DNA of 64,000 bases from an uncultured Flavobacteriaceae bacterium (GCA_947493175.1 CANLQD010000001.1:62001-126000); one strand, 5' to 3'. Numbered from the stretch's first letter, positions 24,940 to 35,112 are shown. Numbers and translations: made by a program. Notes: a model not told the origin generated them from the letters alone.

Positions 24940-25398
24940 ATGCAACAAGTACAAATTGAATCCTTTAACATCATAGGTATTGCCATCAGAACTACCAATG
25001 AAAATGGGCAAGCAGCTACCGACATTCCTAAATTATGGGATGCCTTCCTATCGAATGCCCTGCTTTCCAAAATTCCCAGCAAAATAGATGGGACCATTTA
25101 TTCGCTCTACACCGAGTATGAGAGCGACCATACCAAACCCTATACGACTATCTTGGGCTGTAAAGTGGAACACCTGGATGAAATTCCGGAAGGGATGGTC
25201 GGCAAATCGTTCAAGGGCGGAAAGTACCTAAAACTCACTGCAAACGGCAACTTGACCGAAGGACTCGTTGCAAACCAATGGTATCAAATATGGGACATGG
25301 ATCTCGATAGACGCTACACGGTAGACTTCGAAGCCTATGGCGAAAAGACACAAAATCCGCAAGAAGCCCAAGTCGATTTTTTTATAGCGATCGAATAG
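24940..25398 (+). CDS. GyrI-like / AraC effector-binding domain protein
   Basis: 152 residues forming a single GyrI-like small-molecule-binding domain: an opening FNIIGIAIRTTNENG, the conserved IYSLYTEYESDHTKPYTTILG segment (split by family position near residue 60), and a closing aromatic region with WYQIWDMD and YTVDFEAYG. Stand-alone members bind drug-like ligands or act as hydrolases; here it may serve the WYL regulator as a ligand sensor. Cytoplasmic. It is followed after 8 bp by the DUF1801 gene, so co-transcription is likely. Confidence 0.85.
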   Translation: MQQVQIESFNIIGIAIRTTNENGQAATDIPKLWDAFLSNALLSKIPSKIDGTIYSLYTEYESDHTKPYTTILGCKVEHLDEIPEGMVGKSFKGGKYLKLTANGNLTEGLVANQWYQIWDMDLDRRYTVDFEAYGEKTQNPQEAQVDFFIAIE

Positions 25399-25406
25399 GA
25401 AAATAC

Positions 25407-25775
25407 ATGGCACAAGAACTTGATCGTTATTATTTAAACCAGGGAGAGCCAAACAGGAGTTGCCTACTGGCGCTTCGCGATATACTTTTAAGGTCTGACT
25501 CCCATGTTTCCGAGACCCGTAAATGGGGCATGCCTTGCTTTTGCTACCAAAAGAAGATGTTCTGTTATCTATGGACCGATAAAAAAACGAGTGAACCCTA
25601 TCTTCTTTTTGTGGAAGGGAAGCATTTAGACCATCCCGATTTGGAAGAAGGCAATCGGTCTAGAATGAAGATTTTTAGGGTAGACCCAACCACTGATCTG
25701 CCCATCGAAACGATTCAAAGCCTTATAGATGATGCCCTGGACCTATACCGAAACGGAACCATCAAAACCGGCTGA
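25407..25775 (+). CDS. DUF1801 (YdhG-like) domain protein
   Basis: 122 residues, cytoplasmic. The pattern RSCLLALRDILLRSD, ETRKWGMPCFCYQKKMFCYL and the closing LIDDALDLY fits DUF1801, a small alpha/beta fold related to frataxin and of unknown function in bacteria. It is the last gene of the WYL-GyrI-DUF1801 group. Confidence 0.78.
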   Translation: MAQELDRYYLNQGEPNRSCLLALRDILLRSDSHVSETRKWGMPCFCYQKKMFCYLWTDKKTSEPYLLFVEGKHLDHPDLEEGNRSRMKIFRVDPTTDLPIETIQSLIDDALDLYRNGTIKTG

Positions 25776-26199
25776 ACCACACTTTATTGTTGGTGATATC
25801 TCGACGCAAGGAGTGGAGTTATTGTAACCAATGTACTGAAGTAGCAGTTGGCAGTAGGCAGTTGGCGGCACACAGTCAGTAGACCCAATCGACCAACTCG
25901 ATATGCGCATGCGAAGTATCACCTAAAAAAACTAAAATTCCAATGACAGGAAAAACAGGCCGCAGGCTACGGGGAAATAAACCGTAAGACATTGAAGTTT
26001 GACGAAAATGCGACTACTTAATTTGTTAGAAACTGGTAGTTCTTAGTATTCAAAAGAAGGTTTTGCCTAAAAGTGCCTACCTAATTTCGACCAAAGATGG
26101 TGACCTACAATAAGCATTTGCAATATCTTGTAGCAACCAAAAAAGCAATAATTTCGATTTCGTTGCGAAGTCTCCAAATAGCAAATAGTATGAATTGAT
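25776..26199. other. Intergenic stretch with simple repeats
   Basis: About 420 bp between convergent genes. It holds AGTAGCAGTTGGCAGTAGGC-type simple sequence at about 25845-25885, related to that at 16355-16400. No gene recognised. Confidence 0.4.
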
Positions 26200-26235
26200 A
26201 GAAGCCGCCCCAACACAAGGGTCGAGACGGCTTCT
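26200..26235 (-). terminator. Intrinsic terminator of the SdrD_B protein gene
   Basis: Stem AGAAGCCG / CGGCTTCT with a loop that can extend pairing (GCCCC / GGGTC region), 26 bp beyond the stop of the minus-strand gene. There is no long T run, so it is of moderate strength. Confidence 0.6.
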
Positions 26236-26261
26236 TCATCATTATGGCAGTATGCTGTGCT

Positions 26262-29054
26262 TTATTGGATGACCACCTGTTTGGTGTCTGACCAAGTGGC
26301 TCCGTTTACCCGCAGTAGGTATACTCCGGTAGACAACTGATTCAATTCATATTCAATGACATCCCTACCTTTTGTAATCTCGTAGGTTCGCGGCTGGTTC
26401 ACCATTCTACCAGAATTCAGTTCATACAAACTCAAACTGATTTTCTCTCGTAGGGCAGGCAAGGCGGCCGATAGCTTAGCGGCACCGACAGTACCGGTCT
26501 CAAAAGAACCGGTATCGGTATTAATGACCAGTTGTACGGTACTACCGCTCGTGGTTGGCATCGGGAAGACCGAAGCTACTTTGTTGCTATCGTTGGCCCT
26601 TGTACCATTGGCACTGCAACCGGCATCTGGGAAGTTCAACACAAATTCGGCCGAACCTTGACATCCATCCGGGCTTTCCCATAAAATGGTGTATATGCCG
26701 AAATCATCCTCGTTCAGCCCATACCTAGAGACCGCGTTGTTATATGGCACTTGGTCGTTTCCTCTGATAGCAACGCCTCCATTTGCCATCTTAAAAGTGA
26801 ATACCCAATCTGTAAAGGCGGTAGTAGCACTTTCACTTTCTTCATCCCCGGGCAGCACCATTCGGATAACGAGGTCGTCGCCCAAACAAGCAGCGGTTTC
26901 GTTCCCTGTGGTATACACCCCATCTTGATCTCGGGGTCGAATTTTATACTGCAAAATTAACGGACACAGGGACGATATACCTGCATCGATGCTCAAATTA
27001 GCCACATCGGTTACTTCAAAACAGTCAGTTACACCATCCGAATTGGCATTCGAATCGATCGTTGTGTCATTACCGGCTGTCATTGTAGTAAACTCATATC
27101 CGTCAGGAATAGTACCAAAGACGATATAATAAGGCCCACTATCGGGGCATACTTCAAATTGATAATACCCTGCACTACCATTCGAATCGCTATTTGTTAT
27201 CGTTTCATCCAGTTTTTCTCCCTCGCACGAAAACAAACTTACGGAAACACCGTTCACTCCCTGCTCAGAATCGTCCTGAACACCATTTTGGTCGGCATCG
27301 ATCCATACGTAGTCTCCGATAACCACCTGTTCCTGTACGAGTACTGTGGCACCTATCAGGTCTAAAGAGGCGCAGAGCGCCCCTCCCCCTTGCACCAGCA
27401 GGGCATTTACATCGGCCCCGGTGGTTTGTCCGGGAACTACGACACTCAGAGGATCAAAGGAAGCGGGATATACAAACGGGTGTATCGTATAGGTACCCCC
27501 TTCGGTAACTGTAAATTTTGGTGTATCCGACACATCTTGGACCACCAAGTCCGACCCGAATGTCAACACATACCCCAAGACATAACCGGCAGGAATATAT
27601 GCATTGCCGTCAGGGGTCGCGGTAACCATAGCGCTGTCCGTTTCCAAACAAACCGCATCGGCGTCGGCCGTAATCGTACCCGCTTTGGGGTCGGTAATCG
27701 TAACTTTCACCTCATCGATCGCTTCGCAATCCGTGCAATCTGTCGCTACAACCTTATAGATACCACTTTGATCTACAGTAATATTTCGCTGGTTCGGATC
27801 ACTTACAATGTTTCCGTCTTCGGTCGTCCAGATAACATCTACATTGCTGGCAACATTGGTTGGCACACAGCTTCCTAGCTTCACGTTGATATCGCCATTT
27901 TCATAATACCCATCACCTCCACTGATCATTAACCAGCCGGAAGCGCCAAAACCCTCCCGGGTTACATCGGCCCCATCACCCATTTGAAAGGAAGGTCCTT
28001 TTCGGGTAACGGCAAAAGTTCCGTGGAGTTCAGACACAATGGTGCCATTCGTTTCGGTATAGTACACCCAGTCAGAGGTGTCATGCGGGGAGCACCAATT
28101 TTCTTTTGGACTTTCTTGTGGCGGAGTGGTGGTATAGCCGGAAAAGGTAAGGTCTACTTCTACGGTGTCGGTACCGTTGGAAGCCGTAGCCGTGTAGTGG
28201 GCCGTTCCGTCATTATTGGTGACAAAGGACGAACTGGTGGTAAAGAAGCGGTTATCGATCGGGTTCTGAATCCAAACCTCCTCTTTGTTCGCACCGTTCG
28301 TACCACATTTGGCGCTTTCTTCGATAGGATATTCACATCTGCCCGCACAGCTCGCCGGGTTGGCAATCGTGGCTATTAGCTCCACGGAATCTTCAGCACA
28401 CACTTCCAAATCTTCCCCTGCATCGACCTCCAAGGTACATAAGGGGGTACAATCGCCCAACTGAATGTTAATGTCACCCGTAGTGTAGAATCCGTCGCCA
28501 CCGTCCATATCGAACCAACCGGAGGCACCAAAACCTTCGCGGGTTACATCAGCACCATTGCCCAGTTGAAATGCCGGGCCCTTGCGTGTTAGGATATAGG
28601 TGCCATGTTGTTCAGATACGACCGTACCCGTGGTTTCTGTCCAATAGGCCCAAGCACTTGTATCATGGGGGGAACACCAATTCTCTTTGGGGCTGTCCTG
28701 AGGAGGGGTGGTCGTATAGCCCGAAAAGGTAATATCAACCTTCACGGTATCGGAACCATTGGAGGCCACGGCCGTATAGTGTGCGGTACCATTATCATAG
28801 GTGATGAACGAGGCACTGGTCGTAGTGGAAAAATAGTTGCCTTGGTCGTTTTTGAGCCAGACCTGTGCCAGGTTCTGGTTGGCACATCGGGGCGATTCCA
28901 GGATCTCATAAGTGCACCCGCCGATGGGTTCCGTCGGCTGAAACGGGGAACGCGGCTCGCTCCCAGTGTTCGCTGCCATTGCCGCTAAAGGAGTGGCGAC
29001 CGACAGCAGGTACAGCAGTTGTCGTGTTTTTGAAAATAGGTAGTTTTTCATCAT
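26262..29054 (-). CDS. Large secreted SdrD_B-domain protein with T9SS sorting tail
   Basis: 930 residues. A signal peptide (LLYLLSVATPLAAMA) is followed by two tandem copies of a ~155-residue module (each with DNGTAHYTA, FSGYTTTPP, KENWCSPHDTS, REGFGASGW), separated by a linker with CTLEVDAGEDLEVCAEDS. Then come Ig-like segments, an SdrD_B-type calcium-binding domain (IGDYVWIDADQNGVQDDSEQ) near residue 565, and a C-terminal type A T9SS sorting domain (VASVFPMPTTSGSTVQLVIN to LLRVNGATWSD). The protein should be exported by the type IX system to the surface, as an adhesin or structural protein. It is monocistronic, with a hairpin in its leader and a terminator behind. Confidence 0.85.
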   Translation of the reverse strand: MMKNYLFSKTRQLLYLLSVATPLAAMAANTGSEPRSPFQPTEPIGGCTYEILESPRCANQNLAQVWLKNDQGNYFSTTTSASFITYDNGTAHYTAVASNGSDTVKVDITFSGYTTTPPQDSPKENWCSPHDTSAWAYWTETTGTVVSEQHGTYILTRKGPAFQLGNGADVTREGFGASGWFDMDGGDGFYTTGDINIQLGDCTPLCTLEVDAGEDLEVCAEDSVELIATIANPASCAGRCEYPIEESAKCGTNGANKEEVWIQNPIDNRFFTTSSSFVTNNDGTAHYTATASNGTDTVEVDLTFSGYTTTPPQESPKENWCSPHDTSDWVYYTETNGTIVSELHGTFAVTRKGPSFQMGDGADVTREGFGASGWLMISGGDGYYENGDINVKLGSCVPTNVASNVDVIWTTEDGNIVSDPNQRNITVDQSGIYKVVATDCTDCEAIDEVKVTITDPKAGTITADADAVCLETDSAMVTATPDGNAYIPAGYVLGYVLTFGSDLVVQDVSDTPKFTVTEGGTYTIHPFVYPASFDPLSVVVPGQTTGADVNALLVQGGGALCASLDLIGATVLVQEQVVIGDYVWIDADQNGVQDDSEQGVNGVSVSLFSCEGEKLDETITNSDSNGSAGYYQFEVCPDSGPYYIVFGTIPDGYEFTTMTAGNDTTIDSNANSDGVTDCFEVTDVANLSIDAGISSLCPLILQYKIRPRDQDGVYTTGNETAACLGDDLVIRMVLPGDEESESATTAFTDWVFTFKMANGGVAIRGNDQVPYNNAVSRYGLNEDDFGIYTILWESPDGCQGSAEFVLNFPDAGCSANGTRANDSNKVASVFPMPTTSGSTVQLVINTDTGSFETGTVGAAKLSAALPALREKISLSLYELNSGRMVNQPRTYEITKGRDVIEYELNQLSTGVYLLRVNGATWSDTKQVVIQ

Positions 29055-29085
29055 TCTTTTTTAGGTTTAAGGTTATGATTGGATG

Positions 29086-29111
29086 CCACTAGCGGGTTCG
29101 GTCGCTAGTGG
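29086..29111. promoter_or_regulatory. Hairpin in the leader of the SdrD_B gene
   Basis: Perfect nine-base inverted repeat CCACTAGCG / CGCTAGTGG around GGTTCGGT, 32 bp upstream of the start codon (gene on minus strand). It could be an RNA structure in the 5' leader or a protein-binding palindrome. There is no T run, so it is not a terminator. Confidence 0.5.
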
Positions 29112-29469
29112 TATAAAAAGATTATGTGTTGAAATACGGTGTTTTCTAAACTAATGAAAAGGCACCGGAGAGCGAAGTGTATTTTTCTAGTTCATAGACA
29201 GTTAAGATTTGGGATTGCCTAACAAAATAAGGCCGTTTTTCTACTGAATAAACCTTTTAATCGTCGAACTGAATGATATTTTCCATAAATAACCCGTAAG
29301 ATGGACTTTTGTAGGAAAAGCGATTTAGGATACAAAACAACATCTATTATGAATGGACATATTTTCTCGACAAAAGGAATCAAATCGCATTACTTTTTCT
29401 TAGAACACATGACAAATGTTAGAAAATAGTTGCTCCATTAGCCGTATCTTCATATCCAAATTTTAACCT
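29112..29469. other. Divergent promoter region, SdrD_B gene and mutA
   Basis: About 360 bp, AT-rich, between divergent genes. No riboswitch of the B12 class and no other motif could be supported, although the downstream mutase is B12-dependent. Confidence 0.4.
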
Positions 29470-30861
29470 ATGGGAGCACCCTCTTTTTTCAAGGATTTCG
29501 ACCCCGTCTCGGCCAAGGCCTGGAAGCAAAAAATACAGTACGGCCTCAAAGGTGCCGATTACAATGAACAACTGGTATGGGAGTCCCCAGAAGGCATTAA
29601 GGTAAAGCCCTTTTACCATCACGAAGATCTGGCAAAACTTACCACCGCACTGGGAGCAAGGATTTTGAAATGGCGCATCGGCGAATCCATTTTAGCTGCC
29701 GATGCTAAAACAGCGAACGAAAAAGCGACCAAAGTGCTTAAAAAAGGGGTAGAAAGCCTGTTTTTTACTATCCCGGATGAAATCGTAGCCGCGGAGCAAT
29801 TGCTTTTGAACATAGATTTACACACCGTTCCGCTCCATTTCCAATGTCAATTTTTGTCCCCGGATTACCTAAAAAAAGCAATGCACCTCCTGAGTAAAAA
29901 AGGCGCGGAGGTCTACCTGAACCTTGATCCCATAGGCCATTTGGCTCGAACAGGGAATTGGTTCCATACCATGGAGCAGGATTTTGCCTATGCCGATGAA
30001 ATTGTGAAAATGTTTCCTACAACTGTTTTCGGAAGTGGTTTCTCAGTTGACGCCACGGGCTATCAAAATGCAGGTGCCAACCGGGTACAGGAGTTGGCCT
30101 ATACGCTATGCCATGCCAATGAATACTTGAACCACAACGGCGACCATCCTTGCAGGAACATTTATTTTACGGTTGCCATGGGCGGCAATTACTTTTTTGA
30201 AATTGCAAAAGTAAGGGCCTTGCGGATGCTATGGGGCGTTCTCGCAAAAGCACATGGCATCACAGGCGACTGTCACATCACAGCGGTACCTAGCCATCGC
30301 AACAAAACGATCTATGACTATAATACCAACCTCCTGCGAACGACTACCGAATGTATGGCGGCTGTTCTGGGGGGTGCTAATACTGTTTGCAACCTACCCT
30401 ACGATACGCTCTACCATAAAGACAATGATTTTGGGAATCGCATCGCCCGAAATCAGTTATTATTATTAAAACACGAAAGCTTTTTTGAGGGAAAAGACAA
30501 TCCGGTCACGGGGAGCTATTATATCGAAAGTCTCGTGCAGCAATTGGCACAAAAAGCCTTGGAACTTTTTAAGGATATCGAGTCTAAGGGTGGTTTTTTA
30601 AAACAATTAAAAAATCATACCATCCAACGAAAAATAAAAGAAAGCGCACACAAGGAACAACTCCGATTTGACCGGGCGCAAGAGGTATTGGTGGGCACCA
30701 ACAAATATGTACAAGAAAACGAGCGGATGAAAGATGCCTTGGCACGATCTCCTTTCATGAAGACCCACCCCAGAAAAACCTTGATCGAACCCATTCTATC
30801 TAAAAGACTGGCGGCGTCAATGGAAAAGGAACGACTGAAAAAGGAGGGGATGAAGGTTTGA
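29470..30861 (+). CDS. mutA: Methylmalonyl-CoA mutase, small (beta) subunit
   Basis: 463 residues with the TIM-barrel part of the mutase family but no recognisable B12-binding tail, as expected for the non-catalytic small subunit. Landmarks: the N-terminal FFKDFDPVSAKAWKQKIQYG, FGSGFSVDATGYQNAGANRV, FEIAKVRALRMLWG and YNTNLLRTTTECMAAVLGGA. It pairs with the large subunit encoded 309 bp downstream to interconvert succinyl-CoA and methylmalonyl-CoA in propionate metabolism. At 463 residues it is shorter than many MutA proteins (about 600), which fits the compact Bacteroidota form. Confidence 0.92.
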   Translation: MGAPSFFKDFDPVSAKAWKQKIQYGLKGADYNEQLVWESPEGIKVKPFYHHEDLAKLTTALGARILKWRIGESILAADAKTANEKATKVLKKGVESLFFTIPDEIVAAEQLLLNIDLHTVPLHFQCQFLSPDYLKKAMHLLSKKGAEVYLNLDPIGHLARTGNWFHTMEQDFAYADEIVKMFPTTVFGSGFSVDATGYQNAGANRVQELAYTLCHANEYLNHNGDHPCRNIYFTVAMGGNYFFEIAKVRALRMLWGVLAKAHGITGDCHITAVPSHRNKTIYDYNTNLLRTTTECMAAVLGGANTVCNLPYDTLYHKDNDFGNRIARNQLLLLKHESFFEGKDNPVTGSYYIESLVQQLAQKALELFKDIESKGGFLKQLKNHTIQRKIKESAHKEQLRFDRAQEVLVGTNKYVQENERMKDALARSPFMKTHPRKTLIEPILSKRLAASMEKERLKKEGMKV

Positions 30862-31170
30862 AACTTGAATTAGAAATACGAAATTGGAAAGACGAGAAGA
30901 AGTTAAAAGGAAAGGAGTAAAGGTTTGAAGCTGGTGGCACGAAGTTGGAAGTCGAAGCACAAAGCCAAAGAGAAACACCTATGTCATCCCGAGCTCTTCG
31001 AGGGACGTATTAAAAAGTTGAAATACGAAACTGGAAATACGAAAAAATCAAAGAGGGAAAGAGACAGGAGACAGCGGACAGAAGAAAGGAAAAACGAAAA
31101 GTAAAACCAGGCAGAAAGCTTTCCTGAAAAATATTCATCACCATCGGAAACACTTGCTAAAAATAAAGGC
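30862..31170. other. Purine-rich spacer between the mutase genes, with repeats
   Basis: 309 bp of A/G-rich sequence with repeated words (GAAATACGAAACTGGAAATA at about 31020-31039, related sequence at 30866-30890). At 30982-31005 it holds TGTCATCCCGAGCTCTTCGA, a form of the element seen between many flavobacterial genes. No gene supported; the frame on the opposite strand is a composition artefact. Confidence 0.5.
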
Positions 31171-33276
31171 ATGAAACGAAAAGAAGTACAACATTTGGAA
31201 TTACCAGCCAAGGAAAGCGACCCTGCCGAGCAACCAGCGTTCGAACACACCCATTTTGCCGCCGGTTTTCCTCCTTTTCTACGAGGACCGTATGCGACCA
31301 TGTACGTGCAGCGGCCATGGACGATTCGACAGTACGCGGGCTTTTCCACCGCCGAGGAAAGCAACGCTTTCTACAAACGTAATCTGGCCGCAGGGCAAAA
31401 GGGCTTGTCGGTCGCTTTTGACCTTCCCACCCATCGTGGGTACGATAGTGATCACGAACGCGTGGTCGGGGATGTTGGGAAGGCCGGGGTGGCCATCGAC
31501 TCGGTCGAAGACATGAAAATACTCTTCGATGCCATTCCGCTCGATAAAATGTCGGTCTCCATGACCATGAACGGGGCGGTGCTGCCCATTATGGCGTTTT
31601 ATATCGTAGCAGCCGAGGAACAAGGCGTCTCCAAAGAAAAGCTTTCCGGCACCATTCAAAATGATATCCTCAAGGAGTTTATGGTACGCAACACCTATAT
31701 CTATCCCCCCGCACCTTCGATGCAGCTGGTGACCGATATTTTTGAGTATACTAGCCAATTCATGCCGCGGTTCAATAGCATTAGTATCTCGGGATACCAC
31801 ATGCACGAAGCGGGTGCCACCGCCGAGATCGAGCTGGCCTATACGTTGGCCGACGGTTTGGAATACGTGCGTACGGGCTTGAACGCCGGAATGGATATCG
31901 ATAGCTTCGCACCCCGACTTTCGTTCTTTTGGGGTATTGGCATGGACCATTTTACGGAAATTGCCAAATTACGGGCCGGGCGGTTGTTATGGGCCAAATT
32001 GATGAAACAATTCGACCCAAAAAATGAAAAATCACTTTCATTGCGCACCCATTCCCAGACCAGTGGGTGGAGCCTTACCGAACAAGACCCCTTTAACAAC
32101 GTAGCACGAACTACCATTGAGGCGGCCGCAGCCGTCTTTGGCGGCACCCAAAGCCTGCATACCAACGCCTTGGACGAAGCCATTGGGCTACCCACGGATT
32201 TCTCGGCACGGATCGCCCGGGAAACACAACTGTTTTTGCAGGAAGAGACCAAGATTACCAAAACCGTCGATCCTTGGGCGGGAAGCCATTATGTGGAAGA
32301 ACGCACGGATCAGCTGGTTCAAAAGGCCTGGAACTTGATTCAGGAAGTAGAGGAACTGGGTGGCATGACCAAGGCGATCGAGGCGGGCATCCCCAAAATG
32401 CGTATTGAGGAAGCAGCCGCACGGAAGCAAGCGCGCATCGATAGCGGGGAGGAAGTCATCATCGGCGTCAATAAATACCAACTAGACGAAGAAGACGATC
32501 TGGTTATTTTGGAAGTCGACAACAACGAGGTACGTCGGCAACAATTGGAGCGGTTGGCCACCGTGAAGAAAGAGCGCAACCCAGAAACGGTAGACCGTAT
32601 TCTGGAGCAGTTGGAGCAGGTCGCCAAAGCTAAAATGCATCCAGAAGGTAAACTTGAGGTTCCTGATGTAGGTGAAGGTGACGAGAATTTACTAGCTTTA
32701 GCGGTAGAAGCGGCAAGGGCCAGGGCTACTTTGGGTGAAATCAGCGGTGCCTTGGAAAAGGCCTTTGGCCGGCATAAAGCGGATATCAAAGCAATTACGG
32801 GCGTGTATTCCAAAGAAATCAAAAACAACAAAACCTTTCAAAAGGCACAAGAACTTGCCAACCAATTTGCGACGCAAGAAGGGCGCAGACCGCGTATCCT
32901 GGTCGCCAAAATGGGACAGGACGGGCACGACCGCGGAGCACGGGTGGTTGCGACCGGCTATGCCGACCTGGGGTTTGACGTAGACATCGGCCCCCTATTC
33001 CAAACCCCGGCGGAAGTAGCCAAACAAGCGGTAGAGAATGATGTGCATATTTTAGGAGTTTCTTCCTTGGCCGGCGGGCATAAGACCTTGGTGCCCCAGG
33101 TCATCAAGGAACTAAAGACCTATAACCGGGAAGATATTATGGTCATCGTTGGTGGCGTCATCCCCAGACAGGATTACGACTTCCTATTTGATAGCGGCGC
33201 TGTTGCCGTTTTCGGACCAGGCACAAAAATCCCGGATGCCGCGGTTCAATTATTGGAGATTTTGATGGATTCGTGA
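31171..33276 (+). CDS. mutB: Methylmalonyl-CoA mutase, large (alpha) catalytic subunit
   Basis: 701 residues with both domains: an N-terminal TIM barrel that binds the CoA ester ([57 protein letters not shown]) and a C-terminal cobalamin domain with the base-off motif GQDGHDRG (DxHxxG, near residue 585) and the [12 protein letters not shown] loop. It converts succinyl-CoA to R-methylmalonyl-CoA or the reverse, using adenosylcobalamin. Length is close to the usual 715-730. It probably shares a transcript with mutA despite the repeat-rich spacer. Epimerase and carboxylase genes are not in the window. Confidence 0.96.
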   Translation: MKRKEVQHLELPAKESDPAEQPAFEHTHFAAGFPPFLRGPYATMYVQRPWTIRQYAGFSTAEESNAFYKRNLAAGQKGLSVAFDLPTHRGYDSDHERVVGDVGKAGVAIDSVEDMKILFDAIPLDKMSVSMTMNGAVLPIMAFYIVAAEEQGVSKEKLSGTIQNDILKEFMVRNTYIYPPAPSMQLVTDIFEYTSQFMPRFNSISISGYHMHEAGATAEIELAYTLADGLEYVRTGLNAGMDIDSFAPRLSFFWGIGMDHFTEIAKLRAGRLLWAKLMKQFDPKNEKSLSLRTHSQTSGWSLTEQDPFNNVARTTIEAAAAVFGGTQSLHTNALDEAIGLPTDFSARIARETQLFLQEETKITKTVDPWAGSHYVEERTDQLVQKAWNLIQEVEELGGMTKAIEAGIPKMRIEEAAARKQARIDSGEEVIIGVNKYQLDEEDDLVILEVDNNEVRRQQLERLATVKKERNPETVDRILEQLEQVAKAKMHPEGKLEVPDVGEGDENLLALAVEAARARATLGEISGALEKAFGRHKADIKAITGVYSKEIKNNKTFQKAQELANQFATQEGRRPRILVAKMGQDGHDRGARVVATGYADLGFDVDIGPLFQTPAEVAKQAVENDVHILGVSSLAGGHKTLVPQVIKELKTYNREDIMVIVGGVIPRQDYDFLFDSGAVAVFGPGTKIPDAAVQLLEILMDS

Positions 33277-33296
33277 TTCGTCTATATGTTTGTTAA

Positions 33297-34184
33297 ATGG
33301 AATATACCACCACCTTTTCAGAGGTAAAAGAATATTGGGGCTTTCAACCACGAAACATCTTTAGAAGCTTGGCACTTGACGCGCTATCTCTTACGAATAG
33401 CTTCTTCTACAATTCCAAAGTATTAAAGACCCCTCGAATCCAGTTTTTATACTTTCACCATGTTTTTGAGGATGAAGCTCAAAACTTTGAACGTTTCGTA
33501 GAAATTCTTGCAGAACACCATACTTTTATTTCACATACCGAGGCGGTACAACGAGTTTTGAACGGAGCCATAGATAAAGCCTACATTTCATGGAGTTCGG
33601 ACGATGGGTTTAAAAATAATCTGAAGGCCGCTGAAATTTTAAATGATTTCGATGCAAAGGCAATTTTTTATCTGAATCCCGTCTCCATTGGAATCAAATC
33701 GATTGGCCAGGCAAAAGAGTTCTGTGCACAACGATTGTATATGCCACCCATTGAGTTTATGGATTGGAACGATGTCGACTCACTTCTTAAACAAGGACAT
33801 GAAATCGGTTCACACTCTATGGAACATCGGAATATGGGTACCATGAATCCCGAAGAAGTTGAACACGACCTATTGGAATCAAAGCGAATTCTAACCGGTC
33901 GCTGTGGCGATATTTCCCATTTTGCTTATCCTTTTGGAAGGTATACCGACTTTACCAAGACGGCTTTTGATTTGGTTTTTAAGGCCGGTTATCAATCCTG
34001 TGCTTCGGCCAAACGAGGCTGTCATTATACCCATCAGCGGAAAACAATGCCAGAAGAGCTTCTAATAAGAAGGGACCAAATCAATGCTAACTGGCCACTA
34101 ACTCATTTGAAATATGTAGTTTCCCGTGGCGCAAGGGGAATCGTTTCGAAAACAAACACCCTACCTTCAGAGTGGTTTTCTTAA
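33297..34184 (+). CDS. Polysaccharide deacetylase family protein
   Basis: 295 residues with the NodB-type deacetylase signature: the Asp-Asp pair in YISWSSDDGFKNN near residue 100, and the metal-binding His-x-x-x-His in EIGSHSMEHRNMG, with a closing HFAYPFGRYTD. It removes acetyl groups from N-acetyl sugars. No signal peptide, so it may act in the cytoplasm on a lipid-linked precursor. It starts 20 bp after mutB but belongs by function to the polysaccharide cluster to its right, of which it is the left edge. Confidence 0.85.
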   Translation: MEYTTTFSEVKEYWGFQPRNIFRSLALDALSLTNSFFYNSKVLKTPRIQFLYFHHVFEDEAQNFERFVEILAEHHTFISHTEAVQRVLNGAIDKAYISWSSDDGFKNNLKAAEILNDFDAKAIFYLNPVSIGIKSIGQAKEFCAQRLYMPPIEFMDWNDVDSLLKQGHEIGSHSMEHRNMGTMNPEEVEHDLLESKRILTGRCGDISHFAYPFGRYTDFTKTAFDLVFKAGYQSCASAKRGCHYTHQRKTMPEELLIRRDQINANWPLTHLKYVVSRGARGIVSKTNTLPSEWFS

Positions 34185-34233
34185 AAGTAAATAATTTTAT
34201 TTTCGGCAGGTCATCAACTACCGATTCAAACGT

Positions 34234-35112
34234 TTACTGCTGGTACGGATTTTTAGGCAGTTCTTTAAATGTGAACCCCCTTTGTTTCAAATTGCTCCTT
34301 AAGCCATTATCCACCGAATTCTTAAATAGAATAACACATGCCAGACCATAATCCATCAATCCAATTTTACAAAGTAGATTTTGCAAACCCAATCCTAATT
34401 CGAAAATGAACTTGGAACGATTAAGCCCCTTTCTAGAGCCTTTCACTATGGAAGGCATATAAAAATCATTAAATTTTTTATAGGCTACAAGCCGCATATC
34501 CAAAGCCGTCATGATTTTAATGACCTCATCCACATTCAGACGATAGATGTAATTACCGGTAATCTCGTATTCATCATGGATATCTTTACGCCAAACTCGC
34601 TTCACCCCGGTTTTCAAGACATTCAGCATGCGCGCTTTGTTCTGTTGGGGTTCGGTTAAGACCACAGCTTTCGAAGCTACCCTTAGCATTTCATACAAAG
34701 CGACATAGGGCCTGGGAAAATGATGAAACGCCTCTTTACAATATAGGTAATCATAAGCCCCATCTAGCTCTTCGATTTTTTCAGCGTTAATTATCTTGTA
34801 ATCTTTAATAAATTGCTCATCAAGGGCAACCTTTAAAGTTTCATCAGAAAGACTGGAGGCTACCACATTCGCTCCTTGTTGCTTAAGATAGTGCGCATCA
34901 GAACCAAACATACCGTCTCCCAATGTCAGCCAAGTGGCACCCTTATCATTTTCAACAATCGGCAACACTAAGTCTCGCATACGATCGTGTCGCCACGCGT
35001 CAATGCTGTTTGGAATCGATATCGTAGAAGGAAGCCTATTCTCAAGCTTCATTTTTCGTTCGTATTCCGCTTGGTAGGAGTAATGTGTTTCTATTGATTT
35101 GTTGCCTTCCAT
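34234..35112 (-). CDS. SAM-dependent methyltransferase (class I)
   Basis: 292 residues. The SAM-binding motif I appears as TWLTLGDGMFGSDAHYLKQQ near residue 60, followed by motif II-like DYLYCKEAFHHFPRP and VVLTEPQQNKAR, as in type-11 methyltransferases. The C-terminal ~110 residues are basic and hydrophobic. It probably methylates a sugar or lipid intermediate of the surface polysaccharide. It is the last gene of a minus-strand group with the glycosyltransferase and WecG/TagA genes. Confidence 0.8.
   Translation of the reverse strand: MEGNKSIETHYSYQAEYERKMKLENRLPSTISIPNSIDAWRHDRMRDLVLPIVENDKGATWLTLGDGMFGSDAHYLKQQGANVVASSLSDETLKVALDEQFIKDYKIINAEKIEELDGAYDYLYCKEAFHHFPRPYVALYEMLRVASKAVVLTEPQQNKARMLNVLKTGVKRVWRKDIHDEYEITGNYIYRLNVDEVIKIMTALDMRLVAYKKFNDFYMPSIVKGSRKGLNRSKFIFELGLGLQNLLCKIGLMDYGLACVILFKNSVDNGLRSNLKQRGFTFKELPKNPYQQ

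Noticed and set aside
29112..29469. Cobalamin riboswitch upstream of mutA
   Set aside because: Looked for because the mutase needs B12; no B12-box-like sequence or long fold could be recognised.
30984..31364. 126-codon minus-strand frame before mutB
   Set aside because: Composition artefact of the purine-rich spacer and antisense to mutB.
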